Source: Endomicrobium sp.
GTDB lineage: Bacteria > Elusimicrobiota > Endomicrobiia > Endomicrobiales > Endomicrobiaceae
Reading direction: 5' to 3'
DNA: 64,000 nucleotides
Assembly (NCBI GenBank): GCA_031260705.1
Contig: JAISLA010000004.1
Span: forward strand, 23,068 to 87,067
This document shows, in pieces, positions 10,195-19,478 of the stretch (its first letter is position 1; each line of letters starts with the position of its first letter). The notes below the pieces were generated by a model. It saw nothing but the letters and a program-made list of their open reading frames with translations. It was not told where the DNA came from and made no database searches. The translations under genes were made by a program, and so were the position numbers.

Positions 10195-11615
10195 TTCAAA
10201 ACCGGATTTCTTGCCGCTTCCACCTCGTTTAATCTTCCGATAGAAATATTAACCGGCGCATCTTTAAGTTTCTGAGGCTCTTGTGCCGCTTCTTCAGAAA
10301 TAATTTTAATAAGAGTATCGACAAATGCGTCCATAGTTTCTTTGGATTCCGTCTCGGTAGGCTCTACCATAATCGCTTCTTCAACAATCAGCGGAAAATA
10401 TACGGTCGGAGCATAATAGCCGTAATCCAAAAGTCTCTTTGCGACGTCTAAAGTTCTTACGTTATTTTTAAACAAAGATTTAGGAGAGAGAACAAACTCG
10501 TGCATACATCTGCTTCCGGCGGGGATATCAATTTTATCTTTAAATCTGGCAAGCATATAATTTGCGTTCAAAACAGCCCATTCGGAAACATTTTTCAAAC
10601 CTTCTGCGCCTAACGATTTGATATATACGTATGCTTTTAATATCACGGGAAAATTTCCAAAAAATGCTTTTAATTTTCCTATGCTTTTCGGTTTTTTATA
10701 ATTTAGAACAAATTTAGATTTCCTGCTTTCTATTTTCGGAACGGGCAGAAAAGGCTCTAAAAACTCTTTTACGCCGACGGGACCCGAACCAGGACCTCCT
10801 CCACCGTGTGGAGTTGAGAAAGTTTTATGAAGATTTATATGCATGACGTCAAAACCCATGTCGCCGGGTCTTACTATGCCCATAACGGCGTTCAGATTTG
10901 CACCGTCATAATATAAAAGGCTGCCGTTTTCATGAACTATTCTTGATATTTCAGGTATATTTTTTTCAAAAGCTCCCAAAGTGTTGGGAACGGTAAGCAT
11001 AACTGCAGCAATATCCGGAGTTAAAAGTTCTTTTAATTTTTCAGGCAATATGCTTCCATCGGATTCCGATTTTAAAGGAACAATTCCGAAACCCGCAAAA
11101 GCCGCCGAAGCCGGGTTTGTTCCATGAGCGGTATCAGGAACGATTATTTTTGTCTTTTTTTGTTTTATTGATTTAAAATATTTTGCGATGATTAAAAGCC
11201 CCGTAAACTCTCCGTGCGCTCCTGCTGCCTGCTGAAGCGAGAAACAATCCATTCCGGAAATTTCGCATAAGTCTTTTTCAAGTTCGTACATTATTTTTAA
11301 AACGCCCTGCATGCTTTTCACCGGCTGATACGGATGTATAAAATTAAAAGCTTCGTTTTTTGCAACGCGTTCGTTTATTAAAGGATTGTATTTCATCGTA
11401 CATGATCCAAGCGGATAAAAGGATGTACTTAAAGCATAGTTTTTTCTTGAAAGGTTTGTAAAATGCCTTGACAAATCGTTTTCCGTAATACTGGGGAGAC
11501 CTAAACCGGAATTTCTTTTTAAATTTTCGGGAATCTGCGCATCAATTTCAACATCGGAATTCATGCTATATGCCGGTCTTCTTTCGGAAGACAACTCATT
11601 CAATAATTTTTCCAT
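10179..11615 (-). CDS. gcvPB: Glycine dehydrogenase (decarboxylating) subunit 2
   Basis: 478 aa; FYPLGSCTMKYNP, QQAAGAHGEFTGLL, DTAHGTNPASAA, HINLHKTFSTPHGGGGPGSGPVGV. Confidence 0.97.
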   Translation of the reverse strand: MEKLLNELSSERRPAYSMNSDVEIDAQIPENLKRNSGLGLPSITENDLSRHFTNLSRKNYALSTSFYPLGSCTMKYNPLINERVAKNEAFNFIHPYQPVKSMQGVLKIMYELEKDLCEISGMDCFSLQQAAGAHGEFTGLLIIAKYFKSIKQKKTKIIVPDTAHGTNPASAAFAGFGIVPLKSESDGSILPEKLKELLTPDIAAVMLTVPNTLGAFEKNIPEISRIVHENGSLLYYDGANLNAVMGIVRPGDMGFDVMHINLHKTFSTPHGGGGPGSGPVGVKEFLEPFLPVPKIESRKSKFVLNYKKPKSIGKLKAFFGNFPVILKAYVYIKSLGAEGLKNVSEWAVLNANYMLARFKDKIDIPAGSRCMHEFVLSPKSLFKNNVRTLDVAKRLLDYGYYAPTVYFPLIVEEAIMVEPTETESKETMDAFVDTLIKIISEEAAQEPQKLKDAPVNISIGRLNEVEAARNPVLKWKKA

Positions 11616-11678
11616 TTTTATACCTTGCCTTTTTCAATTATATTACACGTGTATATAACTTCTTAATCTTAAATTATA

Positions 11679-13211
11679 TCAGGGCTTTTCCCAGACGGCA
11701 ATACTTTTTCGCAGCGGTACTCTTCCAAACTTTTTCATCTGCTGACTGCTGTTGCCCTTTTGTTGTTTCAAAGAATATACTTTTACGGGATTAAAACCGA
11801 TTTGTTCCGCCAGTTCTGTTGAGATGAAATCTACGGGAATAATCTCGCCGCCGTAGCGGACATTATCATTGACAAAAGCCACTTTGGCTCCATGTTTTGA
11901 CAAGCGGAATATTTCTGCAAAAATAAATGACAGTTCTGTAAAATATCCATTGACCATTCGCAGTATGCCCTTGTTATTTATGTCTCCGTTGAAATTGCGT
12001 TTCATCAGAGAACTGTTTACTTCATTTAGAGCCTCGTTATTAACGACAATATCCAAAATTTTATCGTAATTCGCTCCTTTTCCCAATGAAACATAATGCT
12101 CTTTTAAGCGATTTAATTTTGATTTATTTTCAACCGTGCAGGATAATAATTCCTGTCTCAATTTCTTTATATGATTGTCCGTTGCATTCAAATAACTTAA
12201 TTCTAAAGCGTAGGTACGCGTATAATCATACCGGTTGCAATAAGGCGGTGATGTTATTACTCCATCCAAAATATTGTTTTCAAGTTTTGGTAATTCAAAT
12301 AATGCGCTGCCTTCAACAAATTTTAATGCCGAATCTGCAGGACGGTTTTTATCTCTTTGAATGAAAATAATATTTTCCGTAACGCTTCTTAGTTCATTTA
12401 ACAGCGTTTCTTTCAAAGATGGGATCTCTCTTTTATCTAACCTGATAATTAATGGAGCTTTTCCCTTTTGTTTTCTATATTGCGCGGATTTGAGCATTTT
12501 TTTACTTCTATAGTCCCATCTCAAATACTGACCGTCTTTAGCGGTATAGCTGACTTTTTCCAACGAATTTAATATGCAGAGAGTAACAAGGTTTTTAACG
12601 ATCGCCGAATATCTGGAATTTTTGTTCCATTCTGTAAAAAAGGCTATCTCTCTCTCCGTTTCATCGGGATATGCCCCTTCCGTGATATTAATATAAATTG
12701 TTCTCTTCGTATAATCTGTTGGAAGTAATAAATTTTCAATATCTTTTATCAGTTTTTTCAGTTCAGATGTACAATATTTGTAAACTGCTTCTTTAGCGTT
12801 AATAGTAATTTTTAAAATTGGTAAAATATCAAAACCTATACTATTAATACCTTTCATTTTGCACACCAATGAAGTTGTTCCCGAACCGACAAAAGGATCT
12901 AAAATAGTGTCTCCAACCTGAATCTTAAACTCTTCCAGCAGCCGCTCTACTAAATCTGCTGAAAAACCCTCTTTGTATTTCAGCCATCTGTGGATACAAT
13001 CTTTTTTACTTAACTGATGGCTTACACTTTGCCTGTTGAAATTATTTGAAATTTCCGTTATATTAATAAGTTTTTGTTCAAGATTTAGGCGGGCGATCTG
13101 TTCTCCGAAATTATTCGCAGAAAAACTGTTTACTTTCCATTTCTCAATAGCTGGAGGAATATCTAATAAGTTAAGTTGTCTCATAGTCATAATTTTAATA
13201 ACCAATCGCAA
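11679..13211 (-). CDS. Type II DNA methyltransferase (N4-cytosine/N6-adenine type)
   Basis: 510 aa; motif I DPFVGSGTTSLVCKMKG, motif IV SPPYCNRYDYTRTYALELSYL; overlaps the upstream REase gene. Confidence 0.85.
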   Translation of the reverse strand: MRLVIKIMTMRQLNLLDIPPAIEKWKVNSFSANNFGEQIARLNLEQKLINITEISNNFNRQSVSHQLSKKDCIHRWLKYKEGFSADLVERLLEEFKIQVGDTILDPFVGSGTTSLVCKMKGINSIGFDILPILKITINAKEAVYKYCTSELKKLIKDIENLLLPTDYTKRTIYINITEGAYPDETEREIAFFTEWNKNSRYSAIVKNLVTLCILNSLEKVSYTAKDGQYLRWDYRSKKMLKSAQYRKQKGKAPLIIRLDKREIPSLKETLLNELRSVTENIIFIQRDKNRPADSALKFVEGSALFELPKLENNILDGVITSPPYCNRYDYTRTYALELSYLNATDNHIKKLRQELLSCTVENKSKLNRLKEHYVSLGKGANYDKILDIVVNNEALNEVNSSLMKRNFNGDINNKGILRMVNGYFTELSFIFAEIFRLSKHGAKVAFVNDNVRYGGEIIPVDFISTELAEQIGFNPVKVYSLKQQKGNSSQQMKKFGRVPLRKSIAVWEKP

Positions 13212-14128
13212 TAATTAACTAATTGCGAATCGATCGTCAGATTGGCAGCACAGGAAAGAGTCTTAGTTTTTAGTTGGGAAAATATTTCGGTTGCCATTCT
13301 CTTTTCAATTACTGCCGCGACAAATGAAGTCAATATTTTTATATTTTTTTTAACAAAAGAGTCGCGAATTCTGTTTAATGCGGTATTTCCCGTTTTCCAA
13401 TGCTCATCAGCTCCGGCAGGGTCAATGCCGCCTTTCAATTCGCCCAGCATTAATATATTTTTTGGTTCGTCTACAATATTGCCGTTTTTGTACAAGCAAG
13501 CATCTGATTTAAACAGACATATATCTACATTATTTCTCACAATGGGAATATTCAGATTGAAAGCCAAAACGCGACTTTTGCCTTTTGAATTTATCCACGA
13601 CAAGGCTTTTAAGTTTTCCTCTATAGCAAAATCATCCGCAGGTTTATTTCCCCAATTTTCAGCTTTACTGCTGAACCATCGATAGTTAATGCCCATTATC
13701 GACAAGTTAGAAAGCAATATTCTTATTAATTTTTGTCGCGCAAGAGTTCCGACAATATTACGCATTGAACCGCCCAGAGAATCGCCTTTATTCAAAAGAT
13801 ACCTATAAACCGCTTCATCTGCAAAATACTTGCCTGCAGGTTCAAGAAAATTTTTTATCAAATTTAATATAGCTTTATTCTTATCTTTTTCCGTGAAATA
13901 ATTTAAAGCTTTATCAGATAATCCAGATGCCGTCAGCAAAGCGGTCCTGATTTCTGAAATTTTCAATAAGGATTTTGCTGTTTTTGCATTTAAAAGCAAT
14001 ACTTTGAATGATTTAGCGCTTTCTATAACAGGCGTAGATCGACGATTTTTTTCTAATGCAAATGAAATAAAGCCAGCCCTCGTTTGTTCGCGAGAAGTTA
14101 CTAAATCCTCAGGAGTTTTAATATTCAT
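13187..14128 (-). CDS. Type II restriction endonuclease, AvaI/BsoBI-like
   Basis: 313 aa; LMLGELKGGIDPAGADEHWKTGNTALNRIR (catalytic-type E-x-K block recalled from the AvaI/BsoBI family); partnered with the MTase. Confidence 0.7.
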   Translation of the reverse strand: MNIKTPEDLVTSREQTRAGFISFALEKNRRSTPVIESAKSFKVLLLNAKTAKSLLKISEIRTALLTASGLSDKALNYFTEKDKNKAILNLIKNFLEPAGKYFADEAVYRYLLNKGDSLGGSMRNIVGTLARQKLIRILLSNLSIMGINYRWFSSKAENWGNKPADDFAIEENLKALSWINSKGKSRVLAFNLNIPIVRNNVDICLFKSDACLYKNGNIVDEPKNILMLGELKGGIDPAGADEHWKTGNTALNRIRDSFVKKNIKILTSFVAAVIEKRMATEIFSQLKTKTLSCAANLTIDSQLVNYCDWLLKL

Positions 14129-14148
14129 CTTTCATCTTTTATTAACTT

Positions 14149-15486
14149 CTATGCTTCCGCTAAAATCTCAGTCAGCCTGTCAATTTCGGCTTTAGTTCTC
14201 TGCTCCGTTACGCAAAACAAAAAACAATTCTTAAAGTTTTCATTTATACCTATACCGGACAAATCCAAAGGACCGAGAATGCCGTTTTTAAGCAGAACGT
14301 TCTGAATTTTCTTAATGTTTTTTGACGTTTCAATGACGAATTCATTAAAAAAAACTTTGTTTTCAAATTTTGATTTAAATCCTTCCAAGGATTTTATTTT
14401 GTTAAAAGCATATTTTGCTTTTGATATATTAATTTCGGCAAGATTTTTAAAACCGATGTTTCCCCAGCCTGATAAAAAGACACAGCCTGCCAATGCGTTT
14501 AAAGACGCGCTGGTACATATGTTAGACGTTGCTTTTTCTCTTCTTATGTGCTGTTCTCTGGACTGCAAAGTCAGCACGAATCCTCTGTTGCCGTTTTTGT
14601 CAGTAGTCTGCCCTACGATTCTTCCGGGCATTTTCCATTCCAAAGCTTTTTTTACAGCCATAAATCCGAATGTCGCTCCGCCCGCGCTCATAGCAGAACC
14701 TAAAACCTGTCCTTCGCCGACGGCAATATCGGCTTTGTATTCGCCCGGCGACATAAAAACGCCAAGCGATAAAGGATTTACCACCGCAATAAATAACGAG
14801 TTCCTGCTTTTTATAACAGCGGAAAAAGCCTGCATATCTTCAATAACGCCGAAGAAGTTTGGCGATTGTATTATAACCGCCGCCGTATCATCGTCAACAG
14901 ATGCCTCAACGGCATCTGTTTCTATTGCGCCGTTTTCTGAGACGTTCAAAGTGACGATCTCCGCTCTGGAATTTTCAAGATATGTTTTTACGGTCTGTAT
15001 ATATTCGGGATGTAAACCCTGCGAAATCAATATTTTATTTTTCCCGCTTGCTCTTAAGGCAAGCAGAGCGGCTTCCGCTGTTGCGGTTGCGCCGTCATAC
15101 AAAGAGGCGTTTGACGTGTCAAGTCCGGTCAAAGCGCAGATTAAACTCTGGTATTCAAAGATAGACTGAAGGGTACCCTGGCTTGCTTCGGCTTGATAAG
15201 GTGTATATGCAGTCCAAAATTCTGATCTTCCTATAACTTCGCCTACTAAGGACGGTATATAGTGATCGTAGATTCCGGCGCCTCTGAAAGAAATAAGCAC
15301 TTTATTTTCGGACGCAATATCTGAAAAATAGTTTAAGAGTTCCTGTTCTGTTTTACCGCCGGAGACATTGAGTTTTTTTGCCCTTAAATCTTTAGGAATT
15401 GTGTCAAACAATTCGTTTACGTCATCGATACCTATTGTTTCAAGCATCTTTTTTTTATCTTTTTGATTTTGAGGTGTATAATCCAT
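14149..15486 (-). CDS. gcvPA: Glycine dehydrogenase (decarboxylating) subunit 1
   Basis: 445 aa; MDYTPQ.., FRGAGIYDHYIPSLV, FWTAYTPYQAEASQGTLQSIFEYQSLICALTGLD, SREQHIRREKATSNICTS. Confidence 0.97.
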   Translation of the reverse strand: MDYTPQNQKDKKKMLETIGIDDVNELFDTIPKDLRAKKLNVSGGKTEQELLNYFSDIASENKVLISFRGAGIYDHYIPSLVGEVIGRSEFWTAYTPYQAEASQGTLQSIFEYQSLICALTGLDTSNASLYDGATATAEAALLALRASGKNKILISQGLHPEYIQTVKTYLENSRAEIVTLNVSENGAIETDAVEASVDDDTAAVIIQSPNFFGVIEDMQAFSAVIKSRNSLFIAVVNPLSLGVFMSPGEYKADIAVGEGQVLGSAMSAGGATFGFMAVKKALEWKMPGRIVGQTTDKNGNRGFVLTLQSREQHIRREKATSNICTSASLNALAGCVFLSGWGNIGFKNLAEINISKAKYAFNKIKSLEGFKSKFENKVFFNEFVIETSKNIKKIQNVLLKNGILGPLDLSGIGINENFKNCFLFCVTEQRTKAEIDRLTEILAEA

Positions 15487-15504
15487 AAATAATATCTCTT
15501 CTTG

Positions 15505-15879
15505 TTAAATTAAATTTTTATAGCTGTCTGCTTCAAGCAGATCGGCAATCTCTTTTTCATCTGTAAATTCAATTACGAATAAATAGCCGTTTTCATACGG
15601 CGACTGATTTATGGTTTCGGGACTTCCCAAAACGCTGTCATTTACCTCAAGCACTTTGCCGCTTAACGGACTGTATATGTCAAAAGCGGATTTTACGGAT
15701 TCTATAATGGCTGCGGGCTGTGCTTTTTTAACCTGTTTGCCTATCTCAGGAAGTTCCACGTGTACGACGTCCGTAATTTCATGCTGGGCAAAGTCAGTTA
15801 TGCCGATTTTAGCTTTGTTGCCGTCAATTTTTACCCATTCATGGGTTTTAGTGTACTTTAAATATTGCGGAATATTCAT
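15505..15879 (-). CDS. gcvH: Glycine cleavage system H protein
   Basis: 124 aa; KYTKTHEWVKIDGNKAKIGITDFAQHEITDVVHVELPEIG, ESVKSAFDIYSPLSG lipoyl-lysine motif. Confidence 0.97.
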   Translation of the reverse strand: MNIPQYLKYTKTHEWVKIDGNKAKIGITDFAQHEITDVVHVELPEIGKQVKKAQPAAIIESVKSAFDIYSPLSGKVLEVNDSVLGSPETINQSPYENGYLFVIEFTDEKEIADLLEADSYKNLI

Positions 15880-15987
15880 TATGTCCCATCCCTTTTTTTA
15901 ACATTTTACAAAAATAGAATTTTACGTTTTTACGTCAATACGGTCATAAATAAGATTGAAAAAGTTGCTTTATAATATTTTCTCACT

Positions 15988-16632
15988 TTACTTAATCTGG
16001 TTAAGCCTGTTACAGGCGCTCTCCGCTGCCCGCGTTGCAGGAAAGTTTACCGACACTTCGTTAAAAACGTTCACGGCTTCGTCTTTTGAACCGGAAAGAA
16101 GATAATACTCAGCCAAATTCAGATAAATATCTCTTGTAAGAAAATGGTCGGGGTATTTGGCGATAAATTCTTTTGAAACAAGTACGGCGTTAGAATAATC
16201 TTTTTTAGAGTCATAAATGTAAATAATCCTTGAGTGCGCAAGCGATTTTATAGCATCGGATTTTCCGTTGTTTACAGTTTCAGTTAAAATCTTTAGAGCT
16301 TCATCATATTCGTGAATTTCAGCGAGAAAATCAGCTTTAATAAGTCTTGCATGATACGCGGCGGAAGTTTTTGGAAACTTCGCTATCGTTTCGTCTATAA
16401 GAGCGGTTCCGCTTTTTTTGTCGCCATACATAAAAGATGCATAAGCCGCCGCCAGTTTTGCAGATGACGCTTCTTCAGCCGCGTGAAGTCTCAAAATAAA
16501 TATTCCTATAAAAATTATTGCCAAAGCAAAAGCTACAACCGCAAAAAATTTAGTCTTATTTCCCTTAATCTGTTTTGCGGCAAACTCCGAAATTATTTCT
16601 CTGACCGATTTTCTGCCTGATATAGAATTCAT
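15988..16632 (-). CDS. TPR-repeat membrane-anchored protein
   Basis: 214 aa; one N-terminal TM helix then TPR-like helices (AAYHARLIKADFLAEIHEYDEALKIL...). Confidence 0.65.
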   Translation of the reverse strand: MNSISGRKSVREIISEFAAKQIKGNKTKFFAVVAFALAIIFIGIFILRLHAAEEASSAKLAAAYASFMYGDKKSGTALIDETIAKFPKTSAAYHARLIKADFLAEIHEYDEALKILTETVNNGKSDAIKSLAHSRIIYIYDSKKDYSNAVLVSKEFIAKYPDHFLTRDIYLNLAEYYLLSGSKDEAVNVFNEVSVNFPATRAAESACNRLNQIK

Positions 16633-16634
16633 TT

Positions 16635-17288
16635 TTATTGAATCCTTTTGTTTTCAATAATTTCAAGAGAATTCTTTTGCATAATGTCATAATAATTAGA
16701 CGGTAGACCCGCATCCGACAAAACCTGCGCTATAAGTTCTTTACTCAAAAGATTTTCTGGACTGTGAGTATCGGTGTTTAAAACAAGTTTTGCTTTTTTT
16801 TTAAGCGCAACTTCCGCAACTTCTTTGTTTGTTACGTTATGCCCTATTCTTGAGGTGATTTCTATTTTGACGTTATTTTCAGCCGCAATACCGGCTTCCT
16901 CTTCGGACAAGTGTCCCGGATGTGCCAGTATATCAACTCCTGCTTCAACAGCGCATATATTTGTTTTCGGAGGCACGGTTTCAGCTACCGTCTCGCCGTG
17001 AACGACGATAATTTCAGCTCCGAGCTTTCTGCATTTGTCTGTGGCGTCTTTTATAAGTTTTGGAGGAATATAGGTGAGTTCTGCTCCCGGCAAGACAAGA
17101 ATGTCATAGTTTTCTGTCAATATTTTTGCAACTTTAATTATGCTCGCAATAACAGTTTCCATGTTGGAATAATCAATATGGTCCGTAAGCGCAATAGTAG
17201 TATAGCCTTTGTATTTTGATCTATAGACAAGTTCAGAAGGACTTAATACGCCGTCTGAAAAGAAAGTATGTGTATGTAAATCTATCAT
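16635..17288 (-). CDS. PHP-domain phosphoesterase
   Basis: 217 aa; MIDLHTHTFFSDGVLSPSELV, ALTDHID, DILAHPGHL, LNTDTHSPENL. Confidence 0.9.
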   Translation of the reverse strand: MIDLHTHTFFSDGVLSPSELVYRSKYKGYTTIALTDHIDYSNMETVIASIIKVAKILTENYDILVLPGAELTYIPPKLIKDATDKCRKLGAEIIVVHGETVAETVPPKTNICAVEAGVDILAHPGHLSEEEAGIAAENNVKIEITSRIGHNVTNKEVAEVALKKKAKLVLNTDTHSPENLLSKELIAQVLSDAGLPSNYYDIMQKNSLEIIENKRIQ

Positions 17289-17413
17289 TTGACTTAACCC
17301 TAAAAGATATTATAACAAAGATGCAAATAACAGTCAATTCTTTTTCTAACTTGCAGATATTTATGCGCCGCCGCGCGGCATAAAAGTTTCCTAGTAGTAT
17401 GAAAGCCTTTCTC

Positions 17414-17458
17414 TGTCATGTTGAAGAGACGAAGTCCACGAAACATCTAGTCTTTTTT
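17414..17458. repeat. Dispersed intergenic hairpin repeat, copy A
   Basis: tgtcatgttgaagagacgaagtccacgaaacatctagtctttttt; near-identical to 52215-52260; contains GAC-GAA-GTC core flanked by ATGTT/AACAT. Confidence 0.7.
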
Positions 17459-17834
17459 GGTTAAAGACAGGTGTTCTTATTAATGCTTAACGACGGACTT
17501 TCAATATGAACTTACTTACAGAAGAAATGAAAAATGTATTAGTATTAATTAATGTATAATTAAACATGCAGCGAAATGTAAATAGTTGCTTTAAAATATA
17601 ATAAAATAAAAAAGAAAGCAGGATAAACAATACAATTATATTAGTTGTTGTTATAAGTTAACAAATAATACAATAATCTGTTTGGCAGTTATTGAGAGAC
17701 GGCGAAAAATCGACGGAAGTATTATTAAGGCTTAAATTCTCGTTGTTTATCCATTTGCTGTAAAACGCGTTTCTCGTGCTTTTTATATACGTAATGAAGT
17801 TATATTCATAAATGAATGGAATACAGAGAACATT

Positions 17835-18971
17835 ATGATTGATAACAGAATCAATATAAAGCATTCAATGATACGGTGGGCAATAGAACGTTCGGGAAAA
17901 GAGCAAGGTTTTTTTACGAAATCTTTCCCTAAACTTTCTCTTTGGGGAAAAAATGTTAAACCTACTTTAAAGCAGCTTCAAGATTTTTCTAAAAAAGCAA
18001 CGATTCCATTCGGTTATTTATTTTTGGAAGAACCGCTTGTTGAAACACTGCCGGTTCCGGATTATCGCACTGTTGATGATAAATATATAATGAGCAGTCC
18101 AAGCCCTGAATTGATTGAAACAATCTGCTTGATGCAGAGAAGACAGGATTGGCTGCGTTCTTATCGAATTGAAAATGGCAGCCAGTCGTTGGATTTTGCC
18201 GCTTCTTTTTCAAAATCAAATGATGTTGAAATTGCAAAAAATATAAGAAAAACATTGGGACTTGATTGCAGCTGGTCGGAAAATTGCAGGAACTGGAGCG
18301 TGGCTCTTGATGAGTTAAACAGAAAAATTGAAGATGTTGGAATTATGCTGATTTTTGATGGAATTGTTAAAAATAATACAAAAAGAAAACTGCTTGTAGA
18401 AGAATTCAGAGGATTTGTGTTATATGATGAATATGCTCCTTTGATATTTGTCAATAATTCGGATGCTAAATCAGCGCAGATGTTTACTATTGCCCACGAA
18501 CTTGCCCATTTATGGCTGAATGCAGGTGGGATATTTAATCTCGATAGAATGCAGCCCGGCAAAGGAGAAATCGAGATAAGATGCAGTAATATTGCAGCTG
18601 AATTTTTAGCTCCTGAATCTGAATTTCATAAATTATGGAAAGAGAAGCGATATAAGTTTGATAGCATAGCGCAGAGTTTTAAAGTAAGCACTATAGTTTG
18701 CGCAAGGCGGGCGCTGGACCTAGGTTTAATTTCTAAAGAAAAATTCTTTAGCTATTATGAAAATTCTACTAAAAGATTGAAAGATATAAAAAAATCAGAT
18801 AAGAAAGTAGATTTTTATAAAATGCAGCGTTATAGAATAGGCAGGAATTTGTCTGTTGCAATAAAGAACGCCCTTGCCGACGGATCTTTGCTTTACAGAG
18901 ATGCTTATAATTTAACAGGATTACGCGGTAAAACATTTGATAAATATGTTAAGGAGTTTGAGCCCTTATGA
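17835..18971 (+). CDS. ImmA/IrrE-family metallo-endopeptidase, probable antitoxin/regulator
   Basis: 378 aa; zinc motif TIAHELAHLWLNAGG, family-type sequence EEFRGFVLYDEYAPLIFVNNSDAKSAQMFTIAHELAHL. Confidence 0.85.
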   Translation: MIDNRINIKHSMIRWAIERSGKEQGFFTKSFPKLSLWGKNVKPTLKQLQDFSKKATIPFGYLFLEEPLVETLPVPDYRTVDDKYIMSSPSPELIETICLMQRRQDWLRSYRIENGSQSLDFAASFSKSNDVEIAKNIRKTLGLDCSWSENCRNWSVALDELNRKIEDVGIMLIFDGIVKNNTKRKLLVEEFRGFVLYDEYAPLIFVNNSDAKSAQMFTIAHELAHLWLNAGGIFNLDRMQPGKGEIEIRCSNIAAEFLAPESEFHKLWKEKRYKFDSIAQSFKVSTIVCARRALDLGLISKEKFFSYYENSTKRLKDIKKSDKKVDFYKMQRYRIGRNLSVAIKNALADGSLLYRDAYNLTGLRGKTFDKYVKEFEPL

Positions 18972-19426
18972 AATATTTATTAGATGCTAACGTGTTTATA
19001 GAATCTTGTAAAAATTACTATTCTTTTGATATAGTGCCTAAATTTTGGGAAACTATTACAGCTGAACATAAAAATGATAAATTATTCAGCTTGCAATCTG
19101 TGAGAGAGGAGATTCTCAAACAAGATGATGAATTAAGTGAATGGACAAAACCACTGCCGAAGTCATTTTTTTTATCAGAAACCAGCGATGTTATGAAAAA
19201 ATATGCAGAAATTCAGCAGCATATTCGTCAGTCAAATCAATATACAGAACAAGCAAAAGAAGAGTTTGCGCAATCAGATAATGCTGATCCGTATTTGATA
19301 GCGTTTGCTTTAACAAATGGGTATAAATTGGTTACAATGGAAAAATTTAATTCGAATAAAAAGAATAAAGTGCTAATCCCCAATATTTGCGAAACTTTCA
19401 AAGTTGAATGTATTAATAACATTTAA
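18968..19426 (+). CDS. DUF4411 family PIN-like protein, probable toxin
   Basis: 152 aa; MKYLLDANVFIESCKNYYSFDIVPKFWETI, DADPYLIAFALTNGYKLVTME; start overlaps the upstream stop. Confidence 0.85.
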   Translation: MKYLLDANVFIESCKNYYSFDIVPKFWETITAEHKNDKLFSLQSVREEILKQDDELSEWTKPLPKSFFLSETSDVMKKYAEIQQHIRQSNQYTEQAKEEFAQSDNADPYLIAFALTNGYKLVTMEKFNSNKKNKVLIPNICETFKVECINNI

Positions 19427-19478
19427 TATGTTGAGAGAATTAAAAGCGTCTCTTTAATGATGAACGATTTAAGATGAC

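Noticed and set aside
14315-15169. 284-aa plus-strand ORF
   Set aside because: Fully antisense to gcvPA, whose protein is unmistakable; no family features.
17361-17384. ttatgcgccgccgcgcggcataa as a terminator of the PHP gene region
   Set aside because: GC-rich hairpin is imperfect, lacks a T-tract on the plus strand, and lies upstream of (not after) the minus-strand PHP gene.
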